From Brachyspira alvinipulli ATCC 51933 (GTDB lineage Bacteria > Spirochaetota > Brachyspiria > Brachyspirales > Brachyspiraceae): 64,000 nt of DNA. The translations under genes and the position numbers were made by a program. The stretch lies in the NCBI RefSeq assembly GCF_000518245.1, contig NZ_JADF01000018.1, positions 62,001-126,000 of the forward strand, given 5' to 3'. Positions 37,690 through 46,514 of the stretch are shown in pieces. Numbering within the stretch: position 1 is the stretch's first letter; every line of letters begins with the position of its first letter. The notes below the pieces were generated by a model. It did no database searches, was not told the DNA's origin, and saw only the letters and a list, made by a program, of their open reading frames with translations.

Positions 37690-38708
37690 TTAAATCATCT
37701 GAAGCATTACCTTTTTAATATCATGCTTATATCGTTTAAACACATCATAAAGTTCTTCTATAGTTAATCTTTTATTTTTAGCAAAACAATCAGAAAACAT
37801 TTGTTTTATATAATATGTAGTATTACTCCAAATAAATCTCCATATACCATCAGGAACATAATTACCATTCTCTCCTTCAAACCTATATGGAAAGAATGAC
37901 TTTTTTATATTATCAACTATTGAAGTTCCTCCTTTATATGAATAAGGATGCTGCCACAAAAAAAGTATTTTAAACATCAAAACTGTAACAGCGAACATAT
38001 CCTGATCTTTACTTCTCAAAGTATATTTAAATTGTTTTCCTATTAATTCTTTAGGTGTAAACTCATCTGTACCTACAGGACATGGATACTGTCCTATTTG
38101 AAAACTGTCGCAGTCTATAAAATAAACATCATTGTAATTTCTTACTAGTATATTTCCGCCGTTTATATCTCCTAATATAACATTACATTTATGAAGTTCT
38201 TTTATAACTCCCAAAATAGATAAACATAATTCAACTAATTCCAATCTAGTCCAATTAGGAATTTTTTCAGAAATACCCATAAAATGTATTGCACTTTCCA
38301 AAGTGTATCCATATCCTTCATTCATTAAATAGCCTACAAAATATTTTTTACTGCTGTATTTGTCTTCTAAATAAAGTAGTTCTTCAGGCCAGCATAGCCC
38401 ATTATAAACTATTTTATTTAATTGCATATGTCCTAATTTAGTAGCTCTAAAATTTGTTACTTTATCTGAATGATATATTTTGCATATTTTTCCTATATTA
38501 GATTTATATGCTGTACCTTCTCCTTTTCCGCCTATAGCTTTTCCTAATACCACTTCTCCAACTTTTGATTGTTTATTTGTATTTTTATCTATAACATATC
38601 TAAGAAGAGGAGTTCCAGAATTTATAGTATAATTTCCATTATTAATTAAAGTTTCATCATATATAATGGAGTATTGAAATTTGGTGCTGGAAATTTGGGA
38701 TTAGACAT
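37690..38708 (-). CDS. Protein kinase-like protein of the TerY triad, with an N-terminal frameshift
   Basis: The glycine-rich loop GKAIGGKGEGTAY, the Lys in GKICKIYH, the catalytic Asp in LGDINGGNIL and DCD (in place of DFG, in FIDCDSF) are visible, so this is a divergent Ser/Thr kinase of the type linked to TerY. The intact frame can start only at a GTG at 38553, inside the kinase fold. Coding sequence continues upstream (INSGTPLLRY, YSIIYDETLINNG) without a start codon. A well-placed ATG at 38708 after AGGAAT encodes MSNPKFPAPNF in a second frame. Adding one base near 38676 joins the two. So the gene is frameshifted or mis-assembled; the catalytic part is complete. An adjacent VWA gene and PP2C gene complete the set. 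Confidence 0.78.
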
Positions 38709-38889
38709 TTATATTCCTAATTAATAATATTGATTTCAGTATAATACACTATAATAAAAAAATCAATATGTATAGTGTATATATTATGTATATATATATA
38801 TTAAATAAATTATAATTATATAATTTGTATTATACTAAACTTTACTATATAATGATAATTCAAAACAATAATTGGGACTATACAAAATA

Positions 38890-41301
38890 ATGAGTGAAAA
38901 TTTAAAAAATGAAATACTAGAACTTGTTAAAAGTGAAGATATAATAAAGCCTACAAGATATTTAGGCGGTGAAATAAATGCTATAATAAAACCTGATATG
39001 CCTTTTAAATTCATTATGTGCTTTGCAGATATGTATGAGGTAGCAATCAGCAATTTAGGACTTTCTATACTTTATGAGGTTATTAACTCTATTGAATACG
39101 CTTCATGCGAGAGAGTGTATGCCGTTGCTGAAGATTTTGAAAAACTTTTAAAAGAAAGAAATATACCTCTTTATACTTTAGAAACTTTCAGCAGAGTAAA
39201 AGACGCCGATGTTTTGGGATTTACTTTGCAGTATGAGCTTATATATACAAATATACTACAAGTACTCGAATTAAGCCAAATACCTATACATAGAGATGAA
39301 AGAGGAGAAGATGTACCTATAATAGCAGCAGGAGGACCAAGCGTATATAATCCATTCCCTTTAGTTAATTTTATTGATGTATTTTTATTCGGCGAATTTG
39401 ATTTTGAGATGAAAAATTTTGTTGATATAATTTATAATCTCAAAAAAAACGGAGCTAAAAGAGATGATATATTAAAAGAACTTTCCAAACTTGAATATGC
39501 TTATGTTCCTAAATATCCTAGAGAGCATGTAAAAAGAATATTCGTTGAAAATATTAATGAAATGCCTTATGTGAAGAAACCTTTAGTACCACTTGTAGAA
39601 GGCATTCAAAACAGAATATCAGTTGAAATAGCTAGAGGCTGTACTCATAGCTGCAGATTCTGTTTGGCAGGAATTACTTATAGACCAGTAAGAAATCGTA
39701 CTATAGAAAAAATTGTTGATATAGCAATGGAGTCATTAGAAGCCACTGGAGCTAATACTTTAAATTTATTTTCACTTTCCGCTGATGATTATCCTCATAT
39801 TGGAGAATTAATAGAATATTTGCAGACACTTGGAGAACATAAAGGATTTTCTCTTTCTCTGCCTTCATTAAGAATAGACTCATTCGATAAAGATACAGCA
39901 GATAGAATAGCACAGTTTAGAAAAACAGGATTAACATTCGCATTGGAAGTGGGAAGCCATGAATTAAGAGAAAAAATCAATAAAGAAATGGACGAAGATG
40001 CCATATACAATATACTTGCAGATGTTCAGAAAATGGGCTGGAAGATAGTAAAAATTTATTTTATGATAGGATTCACTGATAATCCGGACAAAGAAGCTGA
40101 TGAAATAATAGAAGCCCTTGAAAAAATGATAAAAGTATCAAAAAATAAAGTAAAAATAAATGCCGCTATCAATGTATTTATTCCAAAGCCTCATACACCT
40201 TTAGAAAACAATAATCAGCTTACAGATGAAGAAGCTATTATTCATATAGGAAAAGTAAGAGATCATTTTAGAGGAACTAAAGTAGCTATAAAATATCATC
40301 CTCCTAGAATGGCAGAAATTGAAGGTATAATTTCAAGAGGCGATGAAAAAATGGGTGATATAATTTATAAAGCATATAAGAAAGGAGCAAAATTTGATGC
40401 TTGGGTAGAATATTTCAAATATGATGTTTGGAAAGAAGTAATAGAAGAAAGCGGATACACTATAAAAGAATTATTAAGCAAAAAAATAAATACTCCTTGG
40501 AAATGCATTGATACTCTTGTAAGTCAGAAATTTTTTGATAAAGAATACGAAAGATTTCAAAACGGTAAATTCACAGATTACTGCTTTACTGGAAATTGTC
40601 AGAACTGCGGTATAGATTATAAAAAATACTGCCATAAATATAAAAAAGAAGTTTTAAATACAAACTTCACTCAAATGGTTGAAGAATTAAAGACTCTAAA
40701 GAAAAGAGATATATTTGCTGTAAACTATAAAATATTAATGAAATTCAAAAAAGAAGGAATATCATCACTTTTAGGAATGCATGATTTATCAAGGGTTATG
40801 ATTTGTGCTTTAAAAATAGCAGGTGCAAGCATAGCATTAAGCAAAGGTTTTCATCCATTAGAAAAAGTTGTATTTACTCCTCCTACTCCTTTTGCATGCG
40901 AAAGTGAAGCAGAGTATATGGAAGTAAGTTTAACTGATACCATAGACATAGAATTATTAAAAAACAAAATTAATAATTTACTTTCTCATATAGGCATTGA
41001 AATAATTAGTGCTGTATCTACTCCTTTAAATGTTAAAAATATTCAATCTCTGCCCAAAAATACAGTTTATAAAATTATTACAAATGATGATAAAAAAGCT
41101 TTTGATATATTATCAAACAAGGAAGAATTAAATACAAGTGAAGAGAGAAAAGGCGATTATTTACTCATAAACAAAGATGATAATTTACTCATAACACTTT
41201 TAGAAAGCAAGGAGAAAGCTATAAGGGTACGAGATATAAAAAGCTATCTTTCAAAAAACAATATCAATATAAAAAATATTAGAAAGCTGGAGCTTATATA
41301 G
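38890..41301 (+). CDS. B12-binding-type radical SAM protein fused to DUF2344 (TIGR03960/TIGR03936)
   Basis: About 803 residues. An N-terminal region (to about 225; FTLQYELIYTNILQVLELS and IIAAGGPSVYNP) precedes a radical SAM domain whose iron-sulfur ligands are the three Cys of ARGCTHSCRFC (residues about 251, 255, 258). A cysteine-rich stretch (CFTGNCQNCGIDYKKYC) lies near 575-592. The last 200 residues are DUF2344 (LSRVMICALKIAGASIALSKGFHP). This fusion is widespread in Firmicutes and spirochaetes; its reaction is not established, though DUF2344 is often near rne/rng-type and ribosomal genes. I use ATG 38890 and not the in-frame TTG at 38872. A small gene follows after 11 nt. Confidence 0.9.
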   Translation: MSENLKNEILELVKSEDIIKPTRYLGGEINAIIKPDMPFKFIMCFADMYEVAISNLGLSILYEVINSIEYASCERVYAVAEDFEKLLKERNIPLYTLETFSRVKDADVLGFTLQYELIYTNILQVLELSQIPIHRDERGEDVPIIAAGGPSVYNPFPLVNFIDVFLFGEFDFEMKNFVDIIYNLKKNGAKRDDILKELSKLEYAYVPKYPREHVKRIFVENINEMPYVKKPLVPLVEGIQNRISVEIARGCTHSCRFCLAGITYRPVRNRTIEKIVDIAMESLEATGANTLNLFSLSADDYPHIGELIEYLQTLGEHKGFSLSLPSLRIDSFDKDTADRIAQFRKTGLTFALEVGSHELREKINKEMDEDAIYNILADVQKMGWKIVKIYFMIGFTDNPDKEADEIIEALEKMIKVSKNKVKINAAINVFIPKPHTPLENNNQLTDEEAIIHIGKVRDHFRGTKVAIKYHPPRMAEIEGIISRGDEKMGDIIYKAYKKGAKFDAWVEYFKYDVWKEVIEESGYTIKELLSKKINTPWKCIDTLVSQKFFDKEYERFQNGKFTDYCFTGNCQNCGIDYKKYCHKYKKEVLNTNFTQMVEELKTLKKRDIFAVNYKILMKFKKEGISSLLGMHDLSRVMICALKIAGASIALSKGFHPLEKVVFTPPTPFACESEAEYMEVSLTDTIDIELLKNKINNLLSHIGIEIISAVSTPLNVKNIQSLPKNTVYKIITNDDKKAFDILSNKEELNTSEERKGDYLLINKDDNLLITLLESKEKAIRVRDIKSYLSKNNINIKNIRKLELI

Positions 41302-41312
41302 GAATTTTTATT

Positions 41313-41609
41313 ATGAGTAAATATTATTTAGAAAATGCATTTGAATTAAACAAAGAATATCCTGATACTTTTGAAATACCTTCCAAAAAAGAAATTGATT
41401 CCTTAAAAGTTAATGATTTAGTTAAATTAATTTTTGTTGAGAAAAATGACTCTCCTGAAACAATACCTGAGAGAATGTGGGTAAAAATCATAGAAATAAA
41501 TGAAGACAATTTTGTTGGTATATTAGACAATAAGCCTTACTATATTGAAAGTGTAAAATATGGTGATGAAATAGTTTTTAAAATAGAAAATATTATAGAT
41601 ATATATTAA
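41313..41609 (+). CDS. DUF2314/DUF2185-like small protein
   Basis: A soluble 98-residue protein with the core LKVNDLVKLIF, ERMWVKIIEINEDNFVGILDN and GDEIVFKIENI, the pattern of the DUF2314/DUF2185 (Imm33-like) fold. Members occur as immunity-type proteins in polymorphic toxin loci and as stand-alone proteins. No toxin is visible next to it. It probably belongs to one operon with the radical SAM gene upstream (11 nt) and the unknown protein downstream (21 nt). Confidence 0.7.
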   Translation: MSKYYLENAFELNKEYPDTFEIPSKKEIDSLKVNDLVKLIFVEKNDSPETIPERMWVKIIEINEDNFVGILDNKPYYIESVKYGDEIVFKIENIIDIY

Positions 41610-41630
41610 TAAATTAAAAAGTGATATTTT

Positions 41631-42563
41631 ATGAAAAGAAATAATGTATATAGAAATGAAAAAATTGAGGGAAGAACTTTTTTCGGTATTATTAAAAATG
41701 GTTCTTATTTCCTTTCAAATTTAGCTATCTATGAAGACGGTATAATTAGTGCTTGGGAGAAATTTGATATTTATCAGTTTGAAAAAGCATTGGAAAGAAA
41801 ATGGGTTGTATCATTTATAGAAGATAATGAAGAATTGGATATTCATGGAATAGGGGATTTTAAAATTTTAGAATCGAAATGGTTTCATAAAGATGATTAT
41901 TATCAATACATTAAAAGCATATTAAAAGAAATGAATCCTGAAATGCAAAATATTTATAAAACTACTCAAAGAGAAATAGAAAAATGGGAAAGTTTAAAAG
42001 TGTCATTTATGGCAAATCCTATTGATTTTAAAATGAACTCCAAATTCGGATATGATTTATCGGATGGAAAAAGTTATTTTATATTTAGAAAATCTGATAA
42101 TTATTCATCCAGCAAAGAAGTATTTTTAACTTGCTACACCATTTATGATGATGAAACAATATCTTTTAATAATGATGATAATATATATAATTTTGATAAA
42201 GTGAAAAATATGTTTAATAAAAATGAACTTCTTTTATATCCTAAAGAAGATGATATTATTGTAATAGAAAATCTTGCAAAGCTTAAATTAAAGCCAGATG
42301 TAAAATATACAAATAAAAAAGAAAAATTAAAAGAGATAGAAGAGAATATAAAAAATATTTCTGGAAAAGAGAATGCATTTGATTATGCAATAAGATGCTA
42401 TCATAATTATCTTGTATATCCTTCAGATGATAACAGAGAATTATTAAAAGAGGCTTATGAGAAAGTACCTGAACATGAGAGAATGTTTTTAGGAGATATG
42501 GATGATAAAGACAGCGATTTTAGAAGAATAATTTATACTCCTAATATAAAAAGAGAAGTATAA
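41631..42563 (+). CDS. Protein of unknown function with two similar halves
   Basis: A soluble 310-residue protein that I do not recognise. Two segments look like copies of one domain: residues about 8-60 (GRTFFGIIKNGSYFLSNLAI then YEDGIISAWEKFDIYQFEKA) and about 140-195 (GKSYFIFRKSDNYSS, then YDDETISFNNDDNIYNFDKV). Both run from an aromatic strand to an acidic turn and a helix. The C-terminal 90 residues are helical and charged. It follows the DUF2314-like gene and may function with it; a role as an immunity-type protein is possible but unsupported. Confidence 0.6.
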   Translation: MKRNNVYRNEKIEGRTFFGIIKNGSYFLSNLAIYEDGIISAWEKFDIYQFEKALERKWVVSFIEDNEELDIHGIGDFKILESKWFHKDDYYQYIKSILKEMNPEMQNIYKTTQREIEKWESLKVSFMANPIDFKMNSKFGYDLSDGKSYFIFRKSDNYSSSKEVFLTCYTIYDDETISFNNDDNIYNFDKVKNMFNKNELLLYPKEDDIIVIENLAKLKLKPDVKYTNKKEKLKEIEENIKNISGKENAFDYAIRCYHNYLVYPSDDNRELLKEAYEKVPEHERMFLGDMDDKDSDFRRIIYTPNIKREV

Positions 42564-42600
42564 TTATTATAAAATAGTAATATATTTTATAATAATTATA
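42559..42600. terminator. AT-only hairpin between convergent genes
   Basis: An 18-bp perfect stem (42559-42576 with 42583-42600) with a 6-nt loop, made only of A-T pairs. It sits between the convergent unknown gene and MCP gene. It lacks a clear T-tract on either side, so a terminator role is likely but not certain. Confidence 0.5.
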
Positions 42601-42617
42601 CTTTATACTACAAACTA

Positions 42618-44459
42618 TTATTTCTTTAATTTAAAGAAACGCATTGCCTGTTCAAGTTCTTTAGCTTCATTTAATAGAGAGTCAGCAGCAGCAGATGCCT
42701 CTTCAACTAATGCGGCATTTTGCTGTGTTACGGTGTCCATTTGAGAAACTGCTGTATTTACTTGATCTACTCCTACCTGCTGTTCAACTGCTGTCTCGCT
42801 TATATCACGCATTATATTTGAAGTCTCTTCTATTTTTTTCTCTAAATCTTCAAATATTTGCTGAGATTCTTTTGCTTTTTCAGCAGATTTATTTATTTTT
42901 TCATATATAACATTAATTAAATTAGTTATGTCTTTTGCAGAAGTTTGAGAGTTCTGAGCCAAGTTTCTAACCTCACTGGCTACAACAGCAAAACCTTTAC
43001 CTTGTTCTCCTGCACGTGCAGCTTCAACAGCAGCATTAAGAGCAAGTATATTAGTTTGAAATGCTATGTCTTCAATAACTTTTGTAATATTTTTTATTTT
43101 TTCACTGTCTTCATTAACTTCTTCTATGCTTTTTGTAGTTTCTACTATTATAGCACCTGCATTTCTAATAGAGTCCATAGAATCTTTCATCATGTTATTT
43201 CCTTCTACAGAATGAGATGTTGAGGACTTTATTGTTGAAGCCATCTCTTCCATAGAACTTGCTGTTTCTTCAAGACTTGCAGCTTGCGCCTCAGTTCTTC
43301 TTGATAAATCAGCATTTCCATTTGATAATTCCTGTGCAGCATAAGTAATTTTTTGTGAAGAATCATTAACTTTAGATATAATCTCTGTTAGTTTTTCACG
43401 CATTCCTTTAAAAGATTCAAATAATATTCCAAGTTCATCTTTTCTTGCATGTTCATTAGCAACATATGTTAAATTTCCCATCTCTATTTCTTTTGCTTCT
43501 TTTATGATGCTGTTTAAATGTCCCATTAATCTCTTTATAAATAGATATATGAATATAGTTAATAATACAATAGCTATTATACCTACAATAGAGCTAATAA
43601 TTATTAAATCTCTATTTGTAGAATATATCTCGCTGTCAAACATAGTCATAGCTACAATCCAATTCATAGTTTTCATTCTGTAGTATGAACCTGTTCTATT
43701 TTGTCCCATATAAACATATGATAATCTTCCTTGCGATAAATTATTGTCAAATACTGTTTTATAATTATTAACAGCTTTTGATCCTATTTGATCATATAAA
43801 TTATCCATCATATCTGTTAAATTAGAATCTATTGCTAATATTCTTCCTGTTTTACCTAAAGATATATCTGTGAAATAATTATCATGAATAAGTTTCCAAT
43901 CTATTATAACGAAAGCAACACCTATTAAATTACCTGTAAAATCTTTTATTCCTCCGCCTATAGCTATAGAATGAACTCCTGTATCTTTTGATTGTACTAA
44001 ATCATTATCATAGGTAAATTCATAATTATTTGATTTTAATTTATTCCATAAAGTAGGTCTTAGTTTAGTTATATCCCCTGAAGTATTTCCAACAGCATCC
44101 ATTATAACATTTCCATTTAAGTCTGTAACAACTGAATTTATTGAATATTCATTTGCCTCATTAAATTGTTTTAAAGCACTTGATAATTCTCTTAATGAAG
44201 TTTCATCTCTATTTATTAATGCCTCAATAACAGCAGGTGCTACAGAGTATGTTTTTGCTAATGATATTTGATTTATTAATATTGAATCAAATAGTTTGGC
44301 ATAAGCCTGAGCTGTATTTTGAAAACCTTCAAATCTGCTTTTACTTATTCCTATATTAGCGAAATTTACGGCTATAGATAATATAATTACTATAAGTATA
44401 ATGGAAATCAATGTTATAATTGCCGGTATTTTAAAAGATAAACTATGTATTTTTTTCAT
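42618..44459 (-). CDS. Methyl-accepting chemotaxis protein (Cache sensor)
   Basis: About 613 residues. First membrane helix near 10-32, a Cache-type sensor ([24 protein letters not shown]), second helix near 280-305, HAMP, and a signalling domain with the same sequence type as the 12518 receptor ([20 protein letters not shown]; tip [21 protein letters not shown]). The ATG at 44459 is preceded by GGAG; the frame is open to a TTG at 44480, but [10 protein letters not shown] aligns with the other receptors. The ligand is unknown. It is monocistronic. Confidence 0.93.
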   Translation of the reverse strand: MKKIHSLSFKIPAIITLISIILIVIILSIAVNFANIGISKSRFEGFQNTAQAYAKLFDSILINQISLAKTYSVAPAVIEALINRDETSLRELSSALKQFNEANEYSINSVVTDLNGNVIMDAVGNTSGDITKLRPTLWNKLKSNNYEFTYDNDLVQSKDTGVHSIAIGGGIKDFTGNLIGVAFVIIDWKLIHDNYFTDISLGKTGRILAIDSNLTDMMDNLYDQIGSKAVNNYKTVFDNNLSQGRLSYVYMGQNRTGSYYRMKTMNWIVAMTMFDSEIYSTNRDLIIISSIVGIIAIVLLTIFIYLFIKRLMGHLNSIIKEAKEIEMGNLTYVANEHARKDELGILFESFKGMREKLTEIISKVNDSSQKITYAAQELSNGNADLSRRTEAQAASLEETASSMEEMASTIKSSTSHSVEGNNMMKDSMDSIRNAGAIIVETTKSIEEVNEDSEKIKNITKVIEDIAFQTNILALNAAVEAARAGEQGKGFAVVASEVRNLAQNSQTSAKDITNLINVIYEKINKSAEKAKESQQIFEDLEKKIEETSNIMRDISETAVEQQVGVDQVNTAVSQMDTVTQQNAALVEEASAAADSLLNEAKELEQAMRFFKLKK

Positions 44460-44617
44460 AAAAAAACTCCAAAAAAACAATTGCTATTAAAATTAATGAA
44501 AAATCTTTAACAGATAGATTATACAATAAAATTAAATAAAGTATATATTTTTTTAATCATAATCGGATTACATAAAACCAAAATTTTATGAAAAAAATAA
44601 AAAAATAACGTTTTTTT

Positions 44618-44647
44618 TTAACACTTTTTTAAAAACTTTTATATATT
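44618..44647 (+). promoter_or_regulatory. Possible promoter upstream of an orphan terminator
   Basis: TTAACA (44618-44623) and TATATT (44642-44647) with an 18-bp spacer on the plus strand. In such AT-rich DNA the match alone is weak. It is noted because a strong plus-strand terminator lies about 95 nt downstream with no gene between. Confidence 0.3.
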
Positions 44648-44713
44648 TATGGTATATCAGAATTGATTTGTATCTAATTTTATAAATTTTTTTCTTCATA
44701 ATTTACCTTAATA

Positions 44714-44747
44714 GCGGATATAATTTAGATTATATCCGCCTTTTTTT
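44714..44747 (+). terminator. Orphan rho-independent terminator (plus strand)
   Basis: gcggatataat (44714-44724) pairs perfectly with attatatccgc (44729-44739) around a 4-nt loop, followed by C and seven Ts. No plus-strand gene lies upstream for more than 2 kb; the nearest (41631) already ends at 42563 and the MCP between is on the minus strand. It could end a small RNA or act as a leader attenuator for hsdM, 260 bp downstream. The rest of the gene-free stretch 44460-45007 is AT-rich without other features. Confidence 0.8.
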
Positions 44748-45007
44748 AAAAATTCATGTTCAATTATGTAATATTTGTAGTATTAAATACAATATATAAG
44801 TTTTTTTGTATAAAGTATTATGGTATTACGCGTTTAATAAATAATATATGTTTTATATAGAAAAATTAATACAAAAATATATATATTCTACAAATAATAC
44901 AAAAAATGCTATTGTAATAAAAACTTTGATAATATAATTATTAGTTTTAATTAAATATTTTTTTATATATCATAATATAAAGAATTTGTATTCTTGGGAC
45001 AAAAAAT

Positions 45008-46465
45008 ATGAAAACTACAAAAGAAACAATTGAAAATATAGTATGGAAGGCATGTGATACTTTTAGAGGATCAATAGATTCTTCTGTTTATAAAGATTAT
45101 ATATTAAGTATGTTATTTGTTAAATATTTATCAGATTTTGTCAAAGAGAAATCTAATAAAAATATTTTATCAAAAATAGATTACAAAATAAGCGATGTAT
45201 CAAGTTTTGATTATTTGTATTCTATGCGTGAAGAATATAATATAGGAGAGATAATTAATAGAGCTTTACATGAAATAGAAAAACAGAACCCTGACAAATT
45301 TGAAGGTATTTTTAATAATATAGATTTTAATGATTCAAGTAAATTTGGAAATATCAAGAACACTATATTAAAAAATTTATTAGAAGATTTTAATGATCCT
45401 GCTTTAGATTTAAGACCAAGTGTATTGTACAATAATGATGTTATGGGAGATGTTTATGAATATTTGATAAAAAATTTTGCAGGTGATGCTGGTAAAAGGG
45501 GAGGAGAATTTTTTACGCCTCCAGAAGTATCTATACTTATGGCTAAAATAGTGAGTTATAAAAGAAAAGGTATATTAAAAGTATATGATCCTACATGCGG
45601 AAGCGGTTCATTATTGCTAAAAATATATAAAGAGCTTGGCGGTAATAATTGCAGTATATATGGTCAGGAGAAAAACAGTCAAACATATTCTTTATGCAAA
45701 ATGAATATGTATTTGAATGAGATGATGGATAAGGCTGTAATAAAATGGGGAGATACTATTAAAGAACCTAAATTCATAGATAGTAATGGTAATTTAGAAA
45801 AGTTTGATATAGTAATAGCAAATCCTCCTTTTAGTTTGGATAAATGGGGAGAAGAAATTGCTGAACATGATAAATATAAAAGATTTGAATACGGAATACC
45901 TCCTAAGAGCAAGGGCGATTATGCTTTTATACTTCATATGATAAATAGTATGTCTGAAAATGGCATCACTGCAGTTGTAATGCCTCATGGTGTATTGTTT
46001 AGAGGAGCTAGCGAAGGAATAATACGTAAAAGAATAATTGAGGATAATTTACTTGATGCTGTTATAGGGTTACCAAATAATTTATTTTACAGCACTTCAA
46101 TACCATCATGCATACTTATATTGAAAAAGAACAGAAAAGAAAAAGATATTTTATTTATAGATGCTGGATTAGAATATGAGAAATGCAAGAATCAAAACCG
46201 ATTGCGTGATGAGGATATAGAAAAAATATATAATACTTATAAAAATAGAAAAGATATAGAAAAATACTCTAAGAAAGCATCAATAGAAGAGATAAAGGAA
46301 AACGAGTATAATCTAAATATATCCAGATATATAGATTCATTTGAAGAGGAGGAGCGTATTAATTTGAAAAGAATAATCAAAGAAATAGATGCACTAGAAA
46401 AAGAAAATGCAGAATTAAATAATAAATTAGAAAATATTTTGAAAGATATAAAATTTATAATATAA
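45008..46465 (+). CDS. hsdM: Type I restriction-modification DNA methyltransferase subunit (HsdM), solitary
   Basis: An N6-adenine methyltransferase of 485 residues. The helical HsdM N-terminal domain (WKACDTFRGSIDSSVYKDYI) is followed by the GGEFFTPPEVS motif (165-174), SAM-binding DPTCGSG (194-200) and catalytic NPPF (272-275). The C-terminus (about 440-485) is coiled-coil. In complete systems it pairs with HsdS for target recognition and HsdR for cleavage. Neither gene is next to it; PIN-GNAT and ASCH genes follow instead. It may use an HsdS encoded elsewhere or be a solitary modification enzyme. The ATG has no good ribosome-binding site (TTGGGA, 8 nt upstream). Confidence 0.92.
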   Translation: MKTTKETIENIVWKACDTFRGSIDSSVYKDYILSMLFVKYLSDFVKEKSNKNILSKIDYKISDVSSFDYLYSMREEYNIGEIINRALHEIEKQNPDKFEGIFNNIDFNDSSKFGNIKNTILKNLLEDFNDPALDLRPSVLYNNDVMGDVYEYLIKNFAGDAGKRGGEFFTPPEVSILMAKIVSYKRKGILKVYDPTCGSGSLLLKIYKELGGNNCSIYGQEKNSQTYSLCKMNMYLNEMMDKAVIKWGDTIKEPKFIDSNGNLEKFDIVIANPPFSLDKWGEEIAEHDKYKRFEYGIPPKSKGDYAFILHMINSMSENGITAVVMPHGVLFRGASEGIIRKRIIEDNLLDAVIGLPNNLFYSTSIPSCILILKKNRKEKDILFIDAGLEYEKCKNQNRLRDEDIEKIYNTYKNRKDIEKYSKKASIEEIKENEYNLNISRYIDSFEEEERINLKRIIKEIDALEKENAELNNKLENILKDIKFII

Positions 46466-46514
46466 TTGAAAAACTTAGTAAATTAGTTATAATTTTAATT
46501 TGTGGAGATATTTT

